Below are positions 1 through 8,760 of a DNA stretch of 38,769 bases, piece by piece; the stretch's first letter is position 1; every line of letters begins with the position of its first letter. The notes under the pieces are model-generated. The model did not search any database, had not been told where the DNA came from, and saw nothing but the letters and a program-made list of their open reading frames with translations. The translations under genes and the position numbers were made by a program. Origin of the DNA: Actinomycetes bacterium (GTDB lineage Bacteria > Actinomycetota > Actinomycetes > Actinomycetales > Cellulomonadaceae); assembly GCA_021793115.1 (NCBI GenBank), contig JAJYTJ010000015.1, positions 1 to 38,769 of the forward strand, given 5' to 3'.

Positions 1-187
1 GAACGTCCACGGACTGCCAACGCGCCCCAACGCCTGGGGGGCGTAAAGCGCCTGGTCAGGCGCGCGCGTCACCGCTAGCCATCGCTAGCCAACGCCGAGG
101 GACCAATACCCGGCGTATCGGCTGGCTCATCCGCCCGCCGCGCGGCCGAGGGGGAGGAACGAGCGGGAGACTGCGCGAAGGAGCGCC
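1..187. other. Leader region upstream of the PilZ gene
   Basis: I see no credible gene here. A 9-base direct repeat, CGCTAGCCA, occurs at 73-81 and 83-91. A purine-rich ribosome site (GAAGGAG) lies just before the ATG at 188. A promoter for the PilZ gene probably lies here, but I cannot point to convincing -35 and -10 boxes. Confidence 0.4.
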
Positions 188-787
188 ATGCACGAGCTGG
201 CAGGCTGCCGGCTGATGACGGTCGACGGTGTCGTCGAGGGGCACGTGGTGACGTACGGGGCGGGTGTGCTGCGCCTGCACGTCGGGTCGCCGGGTCCCGT
301 GCATGCCGGCGAGGACGTCGTGGCCGTCGAGGTGCTCGACCCGGTTCGCGGCGAGTGCACCTACCGCGGCCTGGTCGCCAAGGTGCTGGGCACCGCGGTG
401 GACGTCATCGTCGTGGAGGCGACCGGGCGGCGGCAGCGGCGCTCGGCGGCGCGGGCGACCTACCACGTGACGTGCGCGGCCACGGCGGAGCTGGACGACG
501 AGGCCGTGCGCCTGGCCCTCACCGTGCTGGACGTCAGCGCCACGGGGCTGCGGTTCGCGGCCCGCCGCGACCTGCCGCACGGCACCAGGCTCGTCGTGCA
601 CCTGCCGACCGGCGGCGCCACCCTCGAGCTGCGCGCCCAGGTGCTGCGCGTCGAGGAGGCGCGCGAGGGGCACCGCTACGGCGCCCGGCTGGTGGACGTC
701 GACGAGCACACCAGCGAGCAGCTGTACCGCCTGGTGCTGCGCCTGCAGCGCGAGGAGCTGCGCCGGCGGGCGGCTCTGGAGGGCTGA
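188..787 (+). CDS. PilZ domain protein, putative c-di-GMP receptor
   Basis: The protein has 199 residues. The N-terminal ~75 residues form a beta-rich segment like the YcgR-N / PilZN part of flagellar brake proteins. The C-terminal half carries the two PilZ signatures for cyclic di-GMP: an Arg-rich RRQRRSAAR stretch at residues 81-89 and a D-x-S-x-x-G motif (DVSATG) at 115-120. Such proteins bind c-di-GMP and change the behaviour of a partner, often in motility, adhesion or envelope processes. The start is set by GAAGGAG about five bases before the ATG. No membrane segment or catalytic domain is seen. The partner cannot be told from this window because the neighbours are metabolic genes on the other strand. 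Confidence 0.8.
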   Translation: MHELAGCRLMTVDGVVEGHVVTYGAGVLRLHVGSPGPVHAGEDVVAVEVLDPVRGECTYRGLVAKVLGTAVDVIVVEATGRRQRRSAARATYHVTCAATAELDDEAVRLALTVLDVSATGLRFAARRDLPHGTRLVVHLPTGGATLELRAQVLRVEEAREGHRYGARLVDVDEHTSEQLYRLVLRLQREELRRRAALEG

Positions 788-830
788 CGCCGCCGCACCG
801 GCGGGCGGGTCACCCCGCGTGCGGCCGCAT

Positions 831-934
831 CACCGCTCGCACGGGCGGCTCACCGGGCCGGCGGCTGGGTCACCGCTCGCGCGGGCGGCTCACCGGGCCG
901 GCGGCTGGGTCACCGCTCGCGCGGGTGGCTCACC
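831..934. repeat. 40-bp tandem repeat, about 2.6 copies
   Basis: Two 40-base units (831-870 and 871-910) differ at one base (841 a versus 881 g). A third, partial unit starts at 911 and runs into the ppgK stop codon at 930-932. Each unit holds two TCACCG hexamers. The array fills the convergent gap between the PilZ gene and ppgK. There are no unique spacers, so it is not a CRISPR array. Confidence 0.85.
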
Positions 935-1706
935 GCGCCTGCGCGGCGAGCCGGGCGGCGCCGACGATGCCGGCGGCGTTGCGCAGGGCCGCGGGCACGA
1001 TGGGCGTGCGCAGCTGCAGCAGCGGCAGGTACTCGTCGTGCTTCTTGGAGACCCCACCGCCGACGACGAACAGGTCGGGGGAGAAGAGCCGCTCGAGCTC
1101 GTCGAAGTAGCGCTGCAGCCGCGTGGCCCACTCGGCGAACGAGAGGTCGTCGCGCTCCCGCGCCGCGTCGGACGCACGCGTCTCGGCGTCCACGCCGTCC
1201 ACCTCGAGGTGGCCCAGCTCGGTGTTGGGCACCAGCCGCCCGTCGTTGATGAGCGCGGTGCCGATGCCGGTGCCCAGCGTGACCACCACGACGAGCCCGG
1301 GCACGTCGCGTGCGGCGCCGTACTCGACCTCGGCGTAGCCGGCGGCGTCGGCGTCGTTGACGGCGAGCACCTGGCGCCCGGTGGCGGCGCGCAGCAGCTT
1401 CTCGATGTCGGTGCCGATCCACGACTCGTCGACGTTGGCCGCCGACTGGGCCACGCCGTGACGGACCACCGCGGGGAACGTCACGCCGATGGGCACCGAC
1501 CGGTGCAGGTCGAAGCTGCGGACGATCTGCTGCACCACGTCCGCGACCGCGGCCGGTGTCGCCGGCTGCGGCGTGGGGATGCGGAGCCGGTCCGCGGCGA
1601 ACTCGCCGCTGCGCAGGTCGACGGGCGCCCCCTTGATCCCCGAGCCGCCGATGTCGATGCCGAACGCGGTCCGGCCCTTGGCCTTGGGCCGCTGGTCGCG
1701 GCTCAT
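930..1706 (-). CDS. ppgK: Polyphosphate glucokinase (ROK family)
   Basis: The enzyme phosphorylates glucose to glucose-6-phosphate using polyphosphate or ATP; it is typical of actinobacteria and cytosolic. The 258-residue protein has the ROK phosphate-binding loop [12 protein letters not shown] at 15-26, the sugar-binding VNDAD stretch near 117-121, the second phosphate loop GTGIGT at 145-150 and a [10 protein letters not shown] segment near 162-171. The start is the ATG at 1706, which overlaps the map stop codon as ATGA, so the two genes are probably translationally coupled with map first. The reading frame stays open upstream, but that extension lies inside map and is a shadow. The last codons lie in the 40-bp tandem repeat. 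Confidence 0.93.
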   Translation of the reverse strand: MSRDQRPKAKGRTAFGIDIGGSGIKGAPVDLRSGEFAADRLRIPTPQPATPAAVADVVQQIVRSFDLHRSVPIGVTFPAVVRHGVAQSAANVDESWIGTDIEKLLRAATGRQVLAVNDADAAGYAEVEYGAARDVPGLVVVVTLGTGIGTALINDGRLVPNTELGHLEVDGVDAETRASDAARERDDLSFAEWATRLQRYFDELERLFSPDLFVVGGGVSKKHDEYLPLLQLRTPIVPAALRNAAGIVGAARLAAQAR

Positions 1707-2575
1707 GGCAGCGTCAGCACCTCCGCCCCGGTCTCGGTGACGAGGAGCGTGTGCTCGAACTGGGCGGACCGGCTGCCGTCGGCGGTGACCACGGTCCAGT
1801 CGTCGTCCCACATGCGCCACTGCTCGGTGCCCAGGTCGAGCATCGGCTCGATGGTGAACACCATGCCCGGCGCCATGACGGTGTCGTACGCGGGGGCCGC
1901 GTCGTAGTGGGGCACGACGAGCCCGGTGTGGAAGGCCGGGCCCACGCCGTGCCCGGTGTACTCGCGCACCACGCCGTACCCGAACCGCGAGGCGTACTTC
2001 TCGATGACGCGCCCGATGACGTTGATCTGCCGCCCCGGGGCCACGGCCTTGATGCCGCGCTCGAGCGCCGCGCGGGTGCGCTCGACGAGCAGCCGCGACT
2101 CCTCGTCCACGTCGCCCACCAGGAACGTCGCGTTGGTGTCGCCATGCACGCCGTCGAGGTAGGCGGTGATGTCGACGTTGACGATGTCGCCGTCCTGCAG
2201 CACCGTCGAGTCCGGGATGCCGTGGCAGATCACTTCGTTGACCGAGGTGCACAGCGACTTCGGGAAGCCCCGGTAGCCGAGGGTCGACGGGTAGGCGCCC
2301 GCGTCGACGAGGGCCTGGTGGCCCACAGCGTCGAGCTCGTCCGTGGTGACGCCGGGCGCCACGTGCCGGCCGACCTCGGCCAGCGCCTGCGCCGCGACCC
2401 GCGAGGCGACGCGGATGCGGCCAACCATCTCGTCGTCGAACACGTCCGGTCCGGTCCAGGGGGTGGGGGCCGGGTGCCCGACGTACTCGGGGCGGGCGAT
2501 GGCGGCGGGGACGGGGCGCCGCGGCGAGACGCGTCCGGGGACCAGAGGCGCTCGGGTCGTGTGGACAGGGGTCAT
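1703..2575 (-). CDS. map: Type I methionine aminopeptidase with actinobacterial N-terminal extension
   Basis: It removes the initiator methionine from new proteins. The 290-residue protein has all five metal ligands of the family: D135 (in VNVD), D146 (in HGDTN), H209 (in TGHG), E243 (in TIEP) and E274 (in QFEH). H118 (in ICHG) is the expected substrate-site histidine. The first ~40 residues are a Pro-rich extension like that of the mycobacterial type 1c enzyme. The chosen ATG at 2575 gives the MTPVHTTR start; an open extension to 2668 overlaps the divergent SPOR-like gene and is unlikely. It overlaps ppgK by four bases. Confidence 0.93.
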   Translation of the reverse strand: MTPVHTTRAPLVPGRVSPRRPVPAAIARPEYVGHPAPTPWTGPDVFDDEMVGRIRVASRVAAQALAEVGRHVAPGVTTDELDAVGHQALVDAGAYPSTLGYRGFPKSLCTSVNEVICHGIPDSTVLQDGDIVNVDITAYLDGVHGDTNATFLVGDVDEESRLLVERTRAALERGIKAVAPGRQINVIGRVIEKYASRFGYGVVREYTGHGVGPAFHTGLVVPHYDAAPAYDTVMAPGMVFTIEPMLDLGTEQWRMWDDDWTVVTADGSRSAQFEHTLLVTETGAEVLTLP

Positions 2576-2624
2576 GCGGTGCAGTCTAGGAGCAGGGCGC
2601 CCGTCGATCCGGAGGGAGGCAGCC

Positions 2625-2870
2625 ATGGCTGCCGCGGCCGAGTTCTGGTTCAACACGACCACCGGCACGGTCGAGGAGGGTCGCGTCAGCGACTGGAGCG
2701 AGGTCCTCGGCCCCTATCCGACGCGCGAGGCGGCCGAGCGGGCGCTCGCCATGGCGCGGGCCCGGTCGCAGGCGTGGGACCGCGAGGACCGCGCGGACCG
2801 CGACTGGGCGTCCGGCCCCGCGACGCGCGACGAGGCGGGCGGCCCGCCGTCCGGCGCCGCGCGCGGCTGA
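2625..2870 (+). CDS. Small SPOR-like protein
   Basis: The protein has 81 residues. Residues 6-50 (starting [15 protein letters not shown], then a stretch containing [13 protein letters not shown]) look like a single short SPOR-like repeat, of the kind often found divergent from map in actinobacteria. The C-terminus is charged and disordered. A strong GGAGGGAGG ribosome site at 2611-2619 fixes the ATG at 2625. No signal peptide is seen, so it is probably cytosolic, unlike classical SPOR proteins that bind septal peptidoglycan. Its function is unknown. Confidence 0.75.
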   Translation: MAAAAEFWFNTTTGTVEEGRVSDWSEVLGPYPTREAAERALAMARARSQAWDREDRADRDWASGPATRDEAGGPPSGAARG

Positions 2871-2957
2871 GGCCGGCCGGCGCGGGCGCGCCCGGGTGGT
2901 GCGCCGGCGAGTAGCGTCCCGCCCGAGAGCCCGACGACCCGACAGGAGCGGATCGCC

Positions 2958-3407
2958 ATGAGTGTCATCGCCCACGACATCGCACTCGTCGCCCACGACA
3001 ACAAGAAGGTCGAGCTGCTGCGCTGGGCCGAGTTCAACCGCGGCACGCTGCTCCACCACCGGCTGTACGCCACGGGCACCACCGGCACCATGCTCGAGTA
3101 CGAGCTGGGCCTGCCGGTGACCCGGCTGCTCTCGGGCCCGGTCGGCGGCGACCAGCAGGTGGGCGCCAAGATCGCCGAGGGCGTCATCGACATGCTCATC
3201 TTCTTCTGGGACCCGCTGGAGCCCCAGCCGCACGACCCGGACGTCAAGGCCCTGCTGCGCATCGGCGCGGTGTGGAACGTGCCCATGGCCTGCAACTCCG
3301 CGACCGCGGACATGCTCATCTCGAGCCCGGTCATGGACGAGGAGTGGCAGCACAACCGGCCCGACATCACGCCGCGCGCGTGGGAGGGCTCGCAGCCGGC
3401 CGAGTGA
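2958..3407 (+). CDS. mgsA: Methylglyoxal synthase
   Basis: It converts dihydroxyacetone phosphate to methylglyoxal and phosphate, a bypass that relieves build-up of phosphorylated sugars. The 149-residue length is normal. The diagnostic segments are present: ALVAHDNKK (residues 9-17, H13), LYATGTTGT (36-44), [13 protein letters not shown] (58-70, catalytic D65), [19 protein letters not shown] (82-100; D85, H92, D95) and the NSATADMLI phosphate site near the C-terminus. An AGGAG ribosome site precedes the ATG. It is a single-gene unit converging on panB with a 7-base gap. Confidence 0.93.
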   Translation: MSVIAHDIALVAHDNKKVELLRWAEFNRGTLLHHRLYATGTTGTMLEYELGLPVTRLLSGPVGGDQQVGAKIAEGVIDMLIFFWDPLEPQPHDPDVKALLRIGAVWNVPMACNSATADMLISSPVMDEEWQHNRPDITPRAWEGSQPAE

Positions 3408-3408
3408 C

Positions 3409-3424
3409 CGGGGGTCAGGCCCCG
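3409..3424. terminator. Small hairpin between mgsA and panB ends
   Basis: CGGGG at 3409-3413 pairs with CCCCG at 3420-3424 around a 6-base loop, filling the 7-base convergent gap and covering the panB stop codon. There is no T-tract on either side, so a bidirectional terminator is only a possibility. Confidence 0.3.
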
Positions 3425-4230
3425 AACGAGTGCGACGCGTCGGGGAACGTCCCCGCGCGCACCTCGTTGGCGTAGGCCGCGGCGGCCGCCTGCAGCGCCG
3501 CGCCGACCTCGCCGAACCGCTTGGCGAAGCGGGGCGACCAGTCGGTCATGCCGGCCATGTCCACCCAGACGAGCACCTGCCCGTCGCAGCCGGCGCCCGC
3601 GCCGATGCCGATGGTGGGCACCCCGACGATCTCGGTGACCTCCTTGGCCAACGGCGCGGGGACCATCTCGAGCACGATCGCCACGGCGCCGGCCTCGGCG
3701 ATCGCCAGCGCGTCCTCGCGCAGCCGCACCGAGGCCTCCTCACCCCGGCCCTGCACGCGCGGGCCGCCGAGCAGGTTCTCCGACTGCGGCGTGTACCCCA
3801 GGTGCCCGACCACGGGGATGCCGGCGTCCGTCAAGGCGCGGACCTGCCGCGCGACCCGGCGGCCGCCCTCGAACTTCACCGCCGCGACGCCGGTCTCCTT
3901 CATAAGCCGCACCGCCGACGCCAGCGCCTGCTCCGGGCCCGCCTCGTAGCTCCCGAACGGCAGGTCGGCCACGACGAACGCGCGCCTGGTCGCCCCCGCC
4001 ACGGCGCGGGCCGCGACCACCATCTCGTCCAGCGTCACGGGCAGCGTCGTCGCGTACCCGTGCATGGTGTTCCCCATCGAGTCCCCGACGAGGAGCATGT
4101 CGACGCCCGCGTCGTCGAACAGGCGCGCGGTCACCGCGTCGTACGCGGTGAGCATGACGAGCTTGTCGCCCTTGTCCTTCGCCGCCTGCAGGTGGTGCAC
4201 GCGCACGCGCTTCGGTGCCTCACTGGTCAT
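3415..4230 (-). CDS. panB: 3-methyl-2-oxobutanoate hydroxymethyltransferase
   Basis: This is the first step of pantothenate and coenzyme A synthesis: it transfers a hydroxymethyl group from methylene-tetrahydrofolate to 2-oxoisovalerate to give ketopantoate. The protein has 271 residues. Visible family residues are the Mg ligands D50 (VGDSMGN), D89 (VADLPFGSYE) and E121 (KFEGG), and the catalytic base E188 (VLEMVPA). PTIGIGAGAGCDGQVLV is the usual late signature. The gene is divergent from glnA2, with about 97 bases between the starts. panB close to glnA2 and glnE is also seen in mycobacteria. Confidence 0.95.
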   Translation of the reverse strand: MTSEAPKRVRVHHLQAAKDKGDKLVMLTAYDAVTARLFDDAGVDMLLVGDSMGNTMHGYATTLPVTLDEMVVAARAVAGATRRAFVVADLPFGSYEAGPEQALASAVRLMKETGVAAVKFEGGRRVARQVRALTDAGIPVVGHLGYTPQSENLLGGPRVQGRGEEASVRLREDALAIAEAGAVAIVLEMVPAPLAKEVTEIVGVPTIGIGAGAGCDGQVLVWVDMAGMTDWSPRFAKRFGEVGAALQAAAAAYANEVRAGTFPDASHSFGA

Positions 4231-4327
4231 GGATCGAGCCTAGCCACGCGCCCCACCCGTGCCCCCACGCCGCCCGTGCGGCGGCGCCGGACCGTCCCCG
4301 GCCCGGTGATCCGGCAGGATGTACGCC

Positions 4328-5665
4328 ATGGACAGGCAGCAGGAGTTCGTCCTCCGCACCGTCGAGGAACGCGACATCCGGTTCGTGCGGCTGTGGTTCA
4401 CCGACGTCCTCGGGATCCTCAAGTCCGTCGCGGTCGCGCCGGCCGAGCTCGAGCAGGCGTTCGCCGAGGGCATCGGCTTCGACGGCTCGTCGATCGAGGG
4501 CCTCACCCGGGTCTACGAGGCGGACATGATCGCCCGTCCCGACCCCTCGACGTTCCAGGTGCTGCCGTGGCGAGGCGAGCGGCACGGCACCGCCCGCATG
4601 TTCTGCGACCTGCTCACCCCGGACGGCGAGCCGTCGCTCGCCGACAGCCGGCAGGTGCTCAAGCGCGCGCTGGACAAGGCGAGCGACCAGGGGTTCACCT
4701 TCTACACGCACCCCGAGGTGGAGTTCTACCTCTTCGAGGCGCCGGCGGACCCGACGAAGGAGCTCGTGCCCGTCGACCAGGGCGGCTACTTCGACCACGT
4801 GCCGCGCGGCACCGCGCACGACTTCCGGCGCGCCGCCATCACCATGCTCGAGTCCATGGGCATCTCGGTGGAGTTCTCCCACCACGAGGCCGGCCCGGGC
4901 CAGAACGAGATCGACCTGCGCTACGCCGACGCCCTGACCACCGCGGACAACATCATGACGTTCCGCACCGTGGTCAAGGAGGTGGCCCTCGAGCAGGGCG
5001 TCTTCGCCTCGTTCATGCCCAAGCCGCTGGCCGGCGCGCCCGGCTCCGGCATGCACACGCACCTGTCGCTGTTCCAGGGCGACAAGAACGCGTTCCACGA
5101 GCCGGGCGCCGACCTCGAGCTGTCGAAGGTGGGGCGCCAGTTCATCGCCGGCCTGCTGCACCACGCGCCGGAGATCACGGCCGTCACCAACCAGTTCGTC
5201 AACTCCTACAAGCGGCTGTGGGGCGGCGCGGAGGCGCCGAGCTACGTCTGCTGGGGGCACAACAACCGGTCGGCGCTCGTGCGCGTGCCGATGTACAAGC
5301 CGGGCAAGGGCAACTCCAGCCGCGTCGAGTACCGGGCGCTGGACTCGGCGGTGAACCCGTACCTCGCGTTCGCGGTGCTGCTGGCCGCGGGGCTGTCCGG
5401 CATCGAGCACGGCTTCGAGCTGCCCGAGGGCGCCGACGACGACGTGTGGGAGCTCACCGACGCCGAGCGCCGCGCGCTGGGCATCGACCCGCTGCCGACG
5501 TCGCTGGAGTCGGCGCTCGAGGTGATGGAGAAGTCGGAGCTGGTGGCCGAGGCGCTCGGCGAGCACGTGTTCGACTACTTCCTCAAGAACAAGAGCCAGG
5601 AGTGGCGCGAGTACCGCGCCCAGGTGACGCCGTTCGAGCTGCAGCGGTTCCTCCCGCTGGTCTGA
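4328..5665 (+). CDS. glnA2: Type I glutamine synthetase, GlnA2-like
   Basis: A glutamine synthetase family enzyme (ATP-dependent ligation of ammonia to glutamate) of 445 residues. It shows the beta-grasp segment with FDGSSIEG (51-58), the metal-site HPEVEFYLFE near 128, KPLAGAPGSGMHTHLS near 231, and the NRSALVRVP ATP/glutamate segment. At the place where GlnE-regulated enzymes have the adenylylated Tyr (NLYDL), this one has W374 (DVWEL), as I recall for mycobacterial GlnA2. It is therefore probably not a GlnE substrate although glnE follows one base later. ATG 4328 was chosen over ATG 4319 because AGGA (4316-4319) is well spaced for it and the MDRQ start matches the GlnA2 family. Confidence 0.9.
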   Translation: MDRQQEFVLRTVEERDIRFVRLWFTDVLGILKSVAVAPAELEQAFAEGIGFDGSSIEGLTRVYEADMIARPDPSTFQVLPWRGERHGTARMFCDLLTPDGEPSLADSRQVLKRALDKASDQGFTFYTHPEVEFYLFEAPADPTKELVPVDQGGYFDHVPRGTAHDFRRAAITMLESMGISVEFSHHEAGPGQNEIDLRYADALTTADNIMTFRTVVKEVALEQGVFASFMPKPLAGAPGSGMHTHLSLFQGDKNAFHEPGADLELSKVGRQFIAGLLHHAPEITAVTNQFVNSYKRLWGGAEAPSYVCWGHNNRSALVRVPMYKPGKGNSSRVEYRALDSAVNPYLAFAVLLAAGLSGIEHGFELPEGADDDVWELTDAERRALGIDPLPTSLESALEVMEKSELVAEALGEHVFDYFLKNKSQEWREYRAQVTPFELQRFLPLV

Positions 5666-5666
5666 C

Positions 5667-8600
5667 GTGATCGCCCGGGGTCGCGGCCCGTCGCTGGCGG
5701 CGCGCCTGTCGCGCGCCGGCGTGGCCGACGTCGACCGCGGCGAGCGCCTGCTCGCCGATGCCGACCTGGTCGCGGTGCTGCCGGACGGTCCGGAGGACCT
5801 CGTCGGCGCGCTCGCCGACGCCGCCGACCCCGACGAGGCGCTGCTCACGCTGACGAAGCTCGCCGCGGCGGTGCGGACGGACGACGAGCTGCGGGGCCTG
5901 CTCGCCGGCGCCCTGGGCGACGACGGCCCGGCGCGCGACCGGCTGGTGCGCGTCGCGGGGGCGTCGGTGGCGCTCGGCCAGACGCTCGTGGCGCACCCCG
6001 GCACGCTGCGCGCGGTGCTGGCCGACGAGCCGGGCACGGGCGTCGACGCGCGCGCGGTGCGGGCCGAGCTGCTCGCCGCGGTGGGCGCCGACCCCGGCGC
6101 CGCGCTGCCGGTGGCCGCCGTGGTGGGTGCCGACGGCGTCGACGCGATGCGGCGGGCCTACCGCGCCCGGCTGCTGCGCATCGCCGCGACCGACCTCACC
6201 GCGCCGGACCCGCTGAGCCGGATGCCCGGCGTCGCGGCGGCGCTCGCCGACCTCGCCGGCGCCGCGCTGGAGGCGGGCCTCGCGCTCGCCCGCGCCGAGC
6301 AGCCGGACGGTGCCGCGGGCGTGCGGCTCGCGGTGATCGGCATGGGCAAGGGCGGCGGCCGGGAGCTCAACTACGTCTCCGACGTGGACGTCGTCTACGT
6401 CGTCGAGCCCGCCGCCGGGACGAGCGAGGCGGACGCGCTCGCGGTCGGCGCCCGCCTGGCGACCGCCCTGGCGCGGGCGTGCTCGACGCCGTCGGGCGAG
6501 CCCGCGCTGTGGCCGGTGGACGCCGCGCTGCGGCCCGAGGGCAAGGACGGCCCGCTCGTCCGCACGCTCGAGAGCCACCGCGCCTACTACGAGCGGTGGG
6601 CACGCACGTGGGAGTTCCAGGCGCTGCTCAAGGCGCGCCCGCTCGCCGGCGACGCGGAGCTCGGGCGGGCCTACGTCGAGATGACGCAGCCGTTCGTGTG
6701 GGCCGCCGTGGGGCGCGAGAACTTCGTCGAGGACGCGCAGGCGATGCGCCGCCGCGTGGAGCAGCACGTGCCGCTGGACCAGGCGGATCGGCAGATCAAG
6801 CTGGGTGCGGGCGGCCTGCGTGACGTCGAGTTCACGGTGCAGCTGCTGCAGCTGGTGCACGGCCGCGCGGACGAGTCGATCCGGTCCGGCTCGACGCTCA
6901 CGGCGCTGTCCGCGCTGGCGGCCGCCGGCTACGTGGGCCGCGACCACGCCGCGCAGCTGTCGGTGTGCTACCGGTTCCTGCGCGTGCTGGAGCACCGGAT
7001 CCAGATGTGGCGCATGCAGCGCAGCCACCTCATGCCCACCGCCGAGGCGGACCTGCGCCGGCTCGCGCGCTCGGTCGGCATGCGGGCCGAGGGGGCGGAC
7101 GGGCTCGTCGAGCGCTGGCGCGGCGTGCGCCGGGACGTGCGCCGGCTGCACGAGGAGCTCTTCTACCGCCCGCTCCTGCCCGCGACGGCCCGCCTGTCCG
7201 AGGCCGACGTGTCGCTCGCCCCCGAGGACGCGCGCCAGCGCCTCGCCGCGATCGGGTACCGGGACCCCGCGGGCGCCGCGCGCCACATCGCCGCGCTCAC
7301 CGAGGGTCTGTCCCGCCGCGCGGCGATCCAGCGCCAGCTGCTGCCGGTGATGCTCGGCTGGTTCGCCGACGGCCCGGACCCGGACGGCGGGCTGCTCGCG
7401 TTCCGGCGGCTGTCCGACGAGCTGGGCAGCACGCACTGGTACCTCAAGCTGCTGCGCGACTCGGGCACGGCGGCCGAGCGGCTGGCGCGCGTGCTGTCGA
7501 CGTCCCGCTACGTCGCGGACGCGCTCATGCGCTCGCCGGAGTCGGTCACGTGGCTCGACGACGACGCCGAGCTCGAGCCGCGCGGCGAGGAGCGGCTGGC
7601 GGCCGAGGTGGACGCCGTGCTGACGCGGGCCGACGAGCCCGTCGCCGCGGTCACCACGCTGCGGGCGCTGCGCCGGCGCGAGCTTGCCCGCACCGCGACC
7701 GCCGACGTGCTGGGCGTGACGACGGGCATCCGCGCGTCGCAGTCGCTGAGCGTCGCCGCGGACCAGGTGCTCGCGGGCGCGCTGCGCGTGGTCCGGTGGG
7801 AGGCCCGCGCCGAGCGCGGGCTGGCCGACGACCCCGCGCAGCTGCTCGTCGTGGCGATGGGGCGGCTCGGCGGGGCCGAGGTGGGCTTCTCGTCGGACGC
7901 CGACGTGCTGTTCGTCTACGACCCCGCGCCCGGCCAGGACCCGGTGGTGGCCCACGAGTACGCGATGTCCGCCGCGACGCAGCTGCGCCAGCTGCTCGGC
8001 GCGGTGGGGCCGGAGCCGCCGCTCGCGGTCGACGCCGACCTGCGCCCGGAGGGCCGCAACGGCCCCCTCGTGCGCTCGCTCGACTCGTACGCCGAGTACT
8101 ACGGGCGCTGGCGGTCCGTCTGGGAGGCGCAGGCGCTGCTCCGCGCCCGGCCGGTCGCGGGCGACGCGGAGCTGGGGGAGCGGTTCGTCGAGCTCGTCGC
8201 GCCGGTGCGCTACCCGGCGGGCGGGCTGGCGGCCGCCGACGTGCGCGAGGTGCGACGCATCAAGGCCCGCGTCGAGGCCGAGCGCCTGCCGCGCGGCACG
8301 GACCCGGCGCGGCACCTCAAGCTCGGCCGCGGCGGGATCTCCGACGTCGAGTGGACGGCGCAGCTGCTCCAGCTGCAGCACGCCGCCGCGGTGCCCGGGC
8401 TGCGCACGACGAGCACGCTCGACGCGCTCGCGGCCGCGACGGCAGCGGGCGTGCTGGACGGGGACGACGCGGCGGTGCTGGTGGACGCGTGGACGTTGGC
8501 CTCCCGCATCCGCGACGCCAACGTGCTGTGGACCGGGCGGGCCGACGGGCCGCACGCCGACCTGCTGCCGCACGACCGCGCCGCGCTCGCGGGTGTGGCG

Positions 8601-8705
8601 CGCGTCATGGGCCTGCCCGCCGGCTCGTCGGCGGAGCTGGAGGAGCGGTACCTGCGCACGGCGCGCCGCGCCCGGCAGGTGGTCGAGCGCGTCTTCTACG
8701 GCTGA
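5667..8705 (+). CDS. glnE: Bifunctional glutamine synthetase adenylyltransferase/deadenylase
   Basis: It adds AMP to, and removes it from, the regulatory Tyr of GlnA1-type glutamine synthetase in response to nitrogen state. The 1012-residue length is normal for actinobacteria. Two nucleotidyltransferase domains are clear: the N-terminal removase with GMGKGGGRELNYVSDVD near 224-240 and the C-terminal transferase with AMGRLGGAE then SSDADVLFVY near 730-752. Each is followed by a helical domain (LGAGGLRDVEF and LGRGGISDVEW segments). The GTG start at 5667 lies one base after the glnA2 stop, so it is translationally coupled to that gene. Its likely target, GlnA1, is not in this window. Confidence 0.95.
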   Translation: MIARGRGPSLAARLSRAGVADVDRGERLLADADLVAVLPDGPEDLVGALADAADPDEALLTLTKLAAAVRTDDELRGLLAGALGDDGPARDRLVRVAGASVALGQTLVAHPGTLRAVLADEPGTGVDARAVRAELLAAVGADPGAALPVAAVVGADGVDAMRRAYRARLLRIAATDLTAPDPLSRMPGVAAALADLAGAALEAGLALARAEQPDGAAGVRLAVIGMGKGGGRELNYVSDVDVVYVVEPAAGTSEADALAVGARLATALARACSTPSGEPALWPVDAALRPEGKDGPLVRTLESHRAYYERWARTWEFQALLKARPLAGDAELGRAYVEMTQPFVWAAVGRENFVEDAQAMRRRVEQHVPLDQADRQIKLGAGGLRDVEFTVQLLQLVHGRADESIRSGSTLTALSALAAAGYVGRDHAAQLSVCYRFLRVLEHRIQMWRMQRSHLMPTAEADLRRLARSVGMRAEGADGLVERWRGVRRDVRRLHEELFYRPLLPATARLSEADVSLAPEDARQRLAAIGYRDPAGAARHIAALTEGLSRRAAIQRQLLPVMLGWFADGPDPDGGLLAFRRLSDELGSTHWYLKLLRDSGTAAERLARVLSTSRYVADALMRSPESVTWLDDDAELEPRGEERLAAEVDAVLTRADEPVAAVTTLRALRRRELARTATADVLGVTTGIRASQSLSVAADQVLAGALRVVRWEARAERGLADDPAQLLVVAMGRLGGAEVGFSSDADVLFVYDPAPGQDPVVAHEYAMSAATQLRQLLGAVGPEPPLAVDADLRPEGRNGPLVRSLDSYAEYYGRWRSVWEAQALLRARPVAGDAELGERFVELVAPVRYPAGGLAAADVREVRRIKARVEAERLPRGTDPARHLKLGRGGISDVEWTAQLLQLQHAAAVPGLRTTSTLDALAAATAAGVLDGDDAAVLVDAWTLASRIRDANVLWTGRADGPHADLLPHDRAALAGVARVMGLPAGSSAELEERYLRTARRARQVVERVFYG

Positions 8706-8760
8706 CGCGGCGCGACCAGGGAGGGACGCCTGCACCGCACGGCCGGGGGATCCTGGCAAG

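Noticed and set aside
831..934. Possible CRISPR-like repeats
   Set aside because: Units are directly adjacent with no spacers and there are no cas genes.
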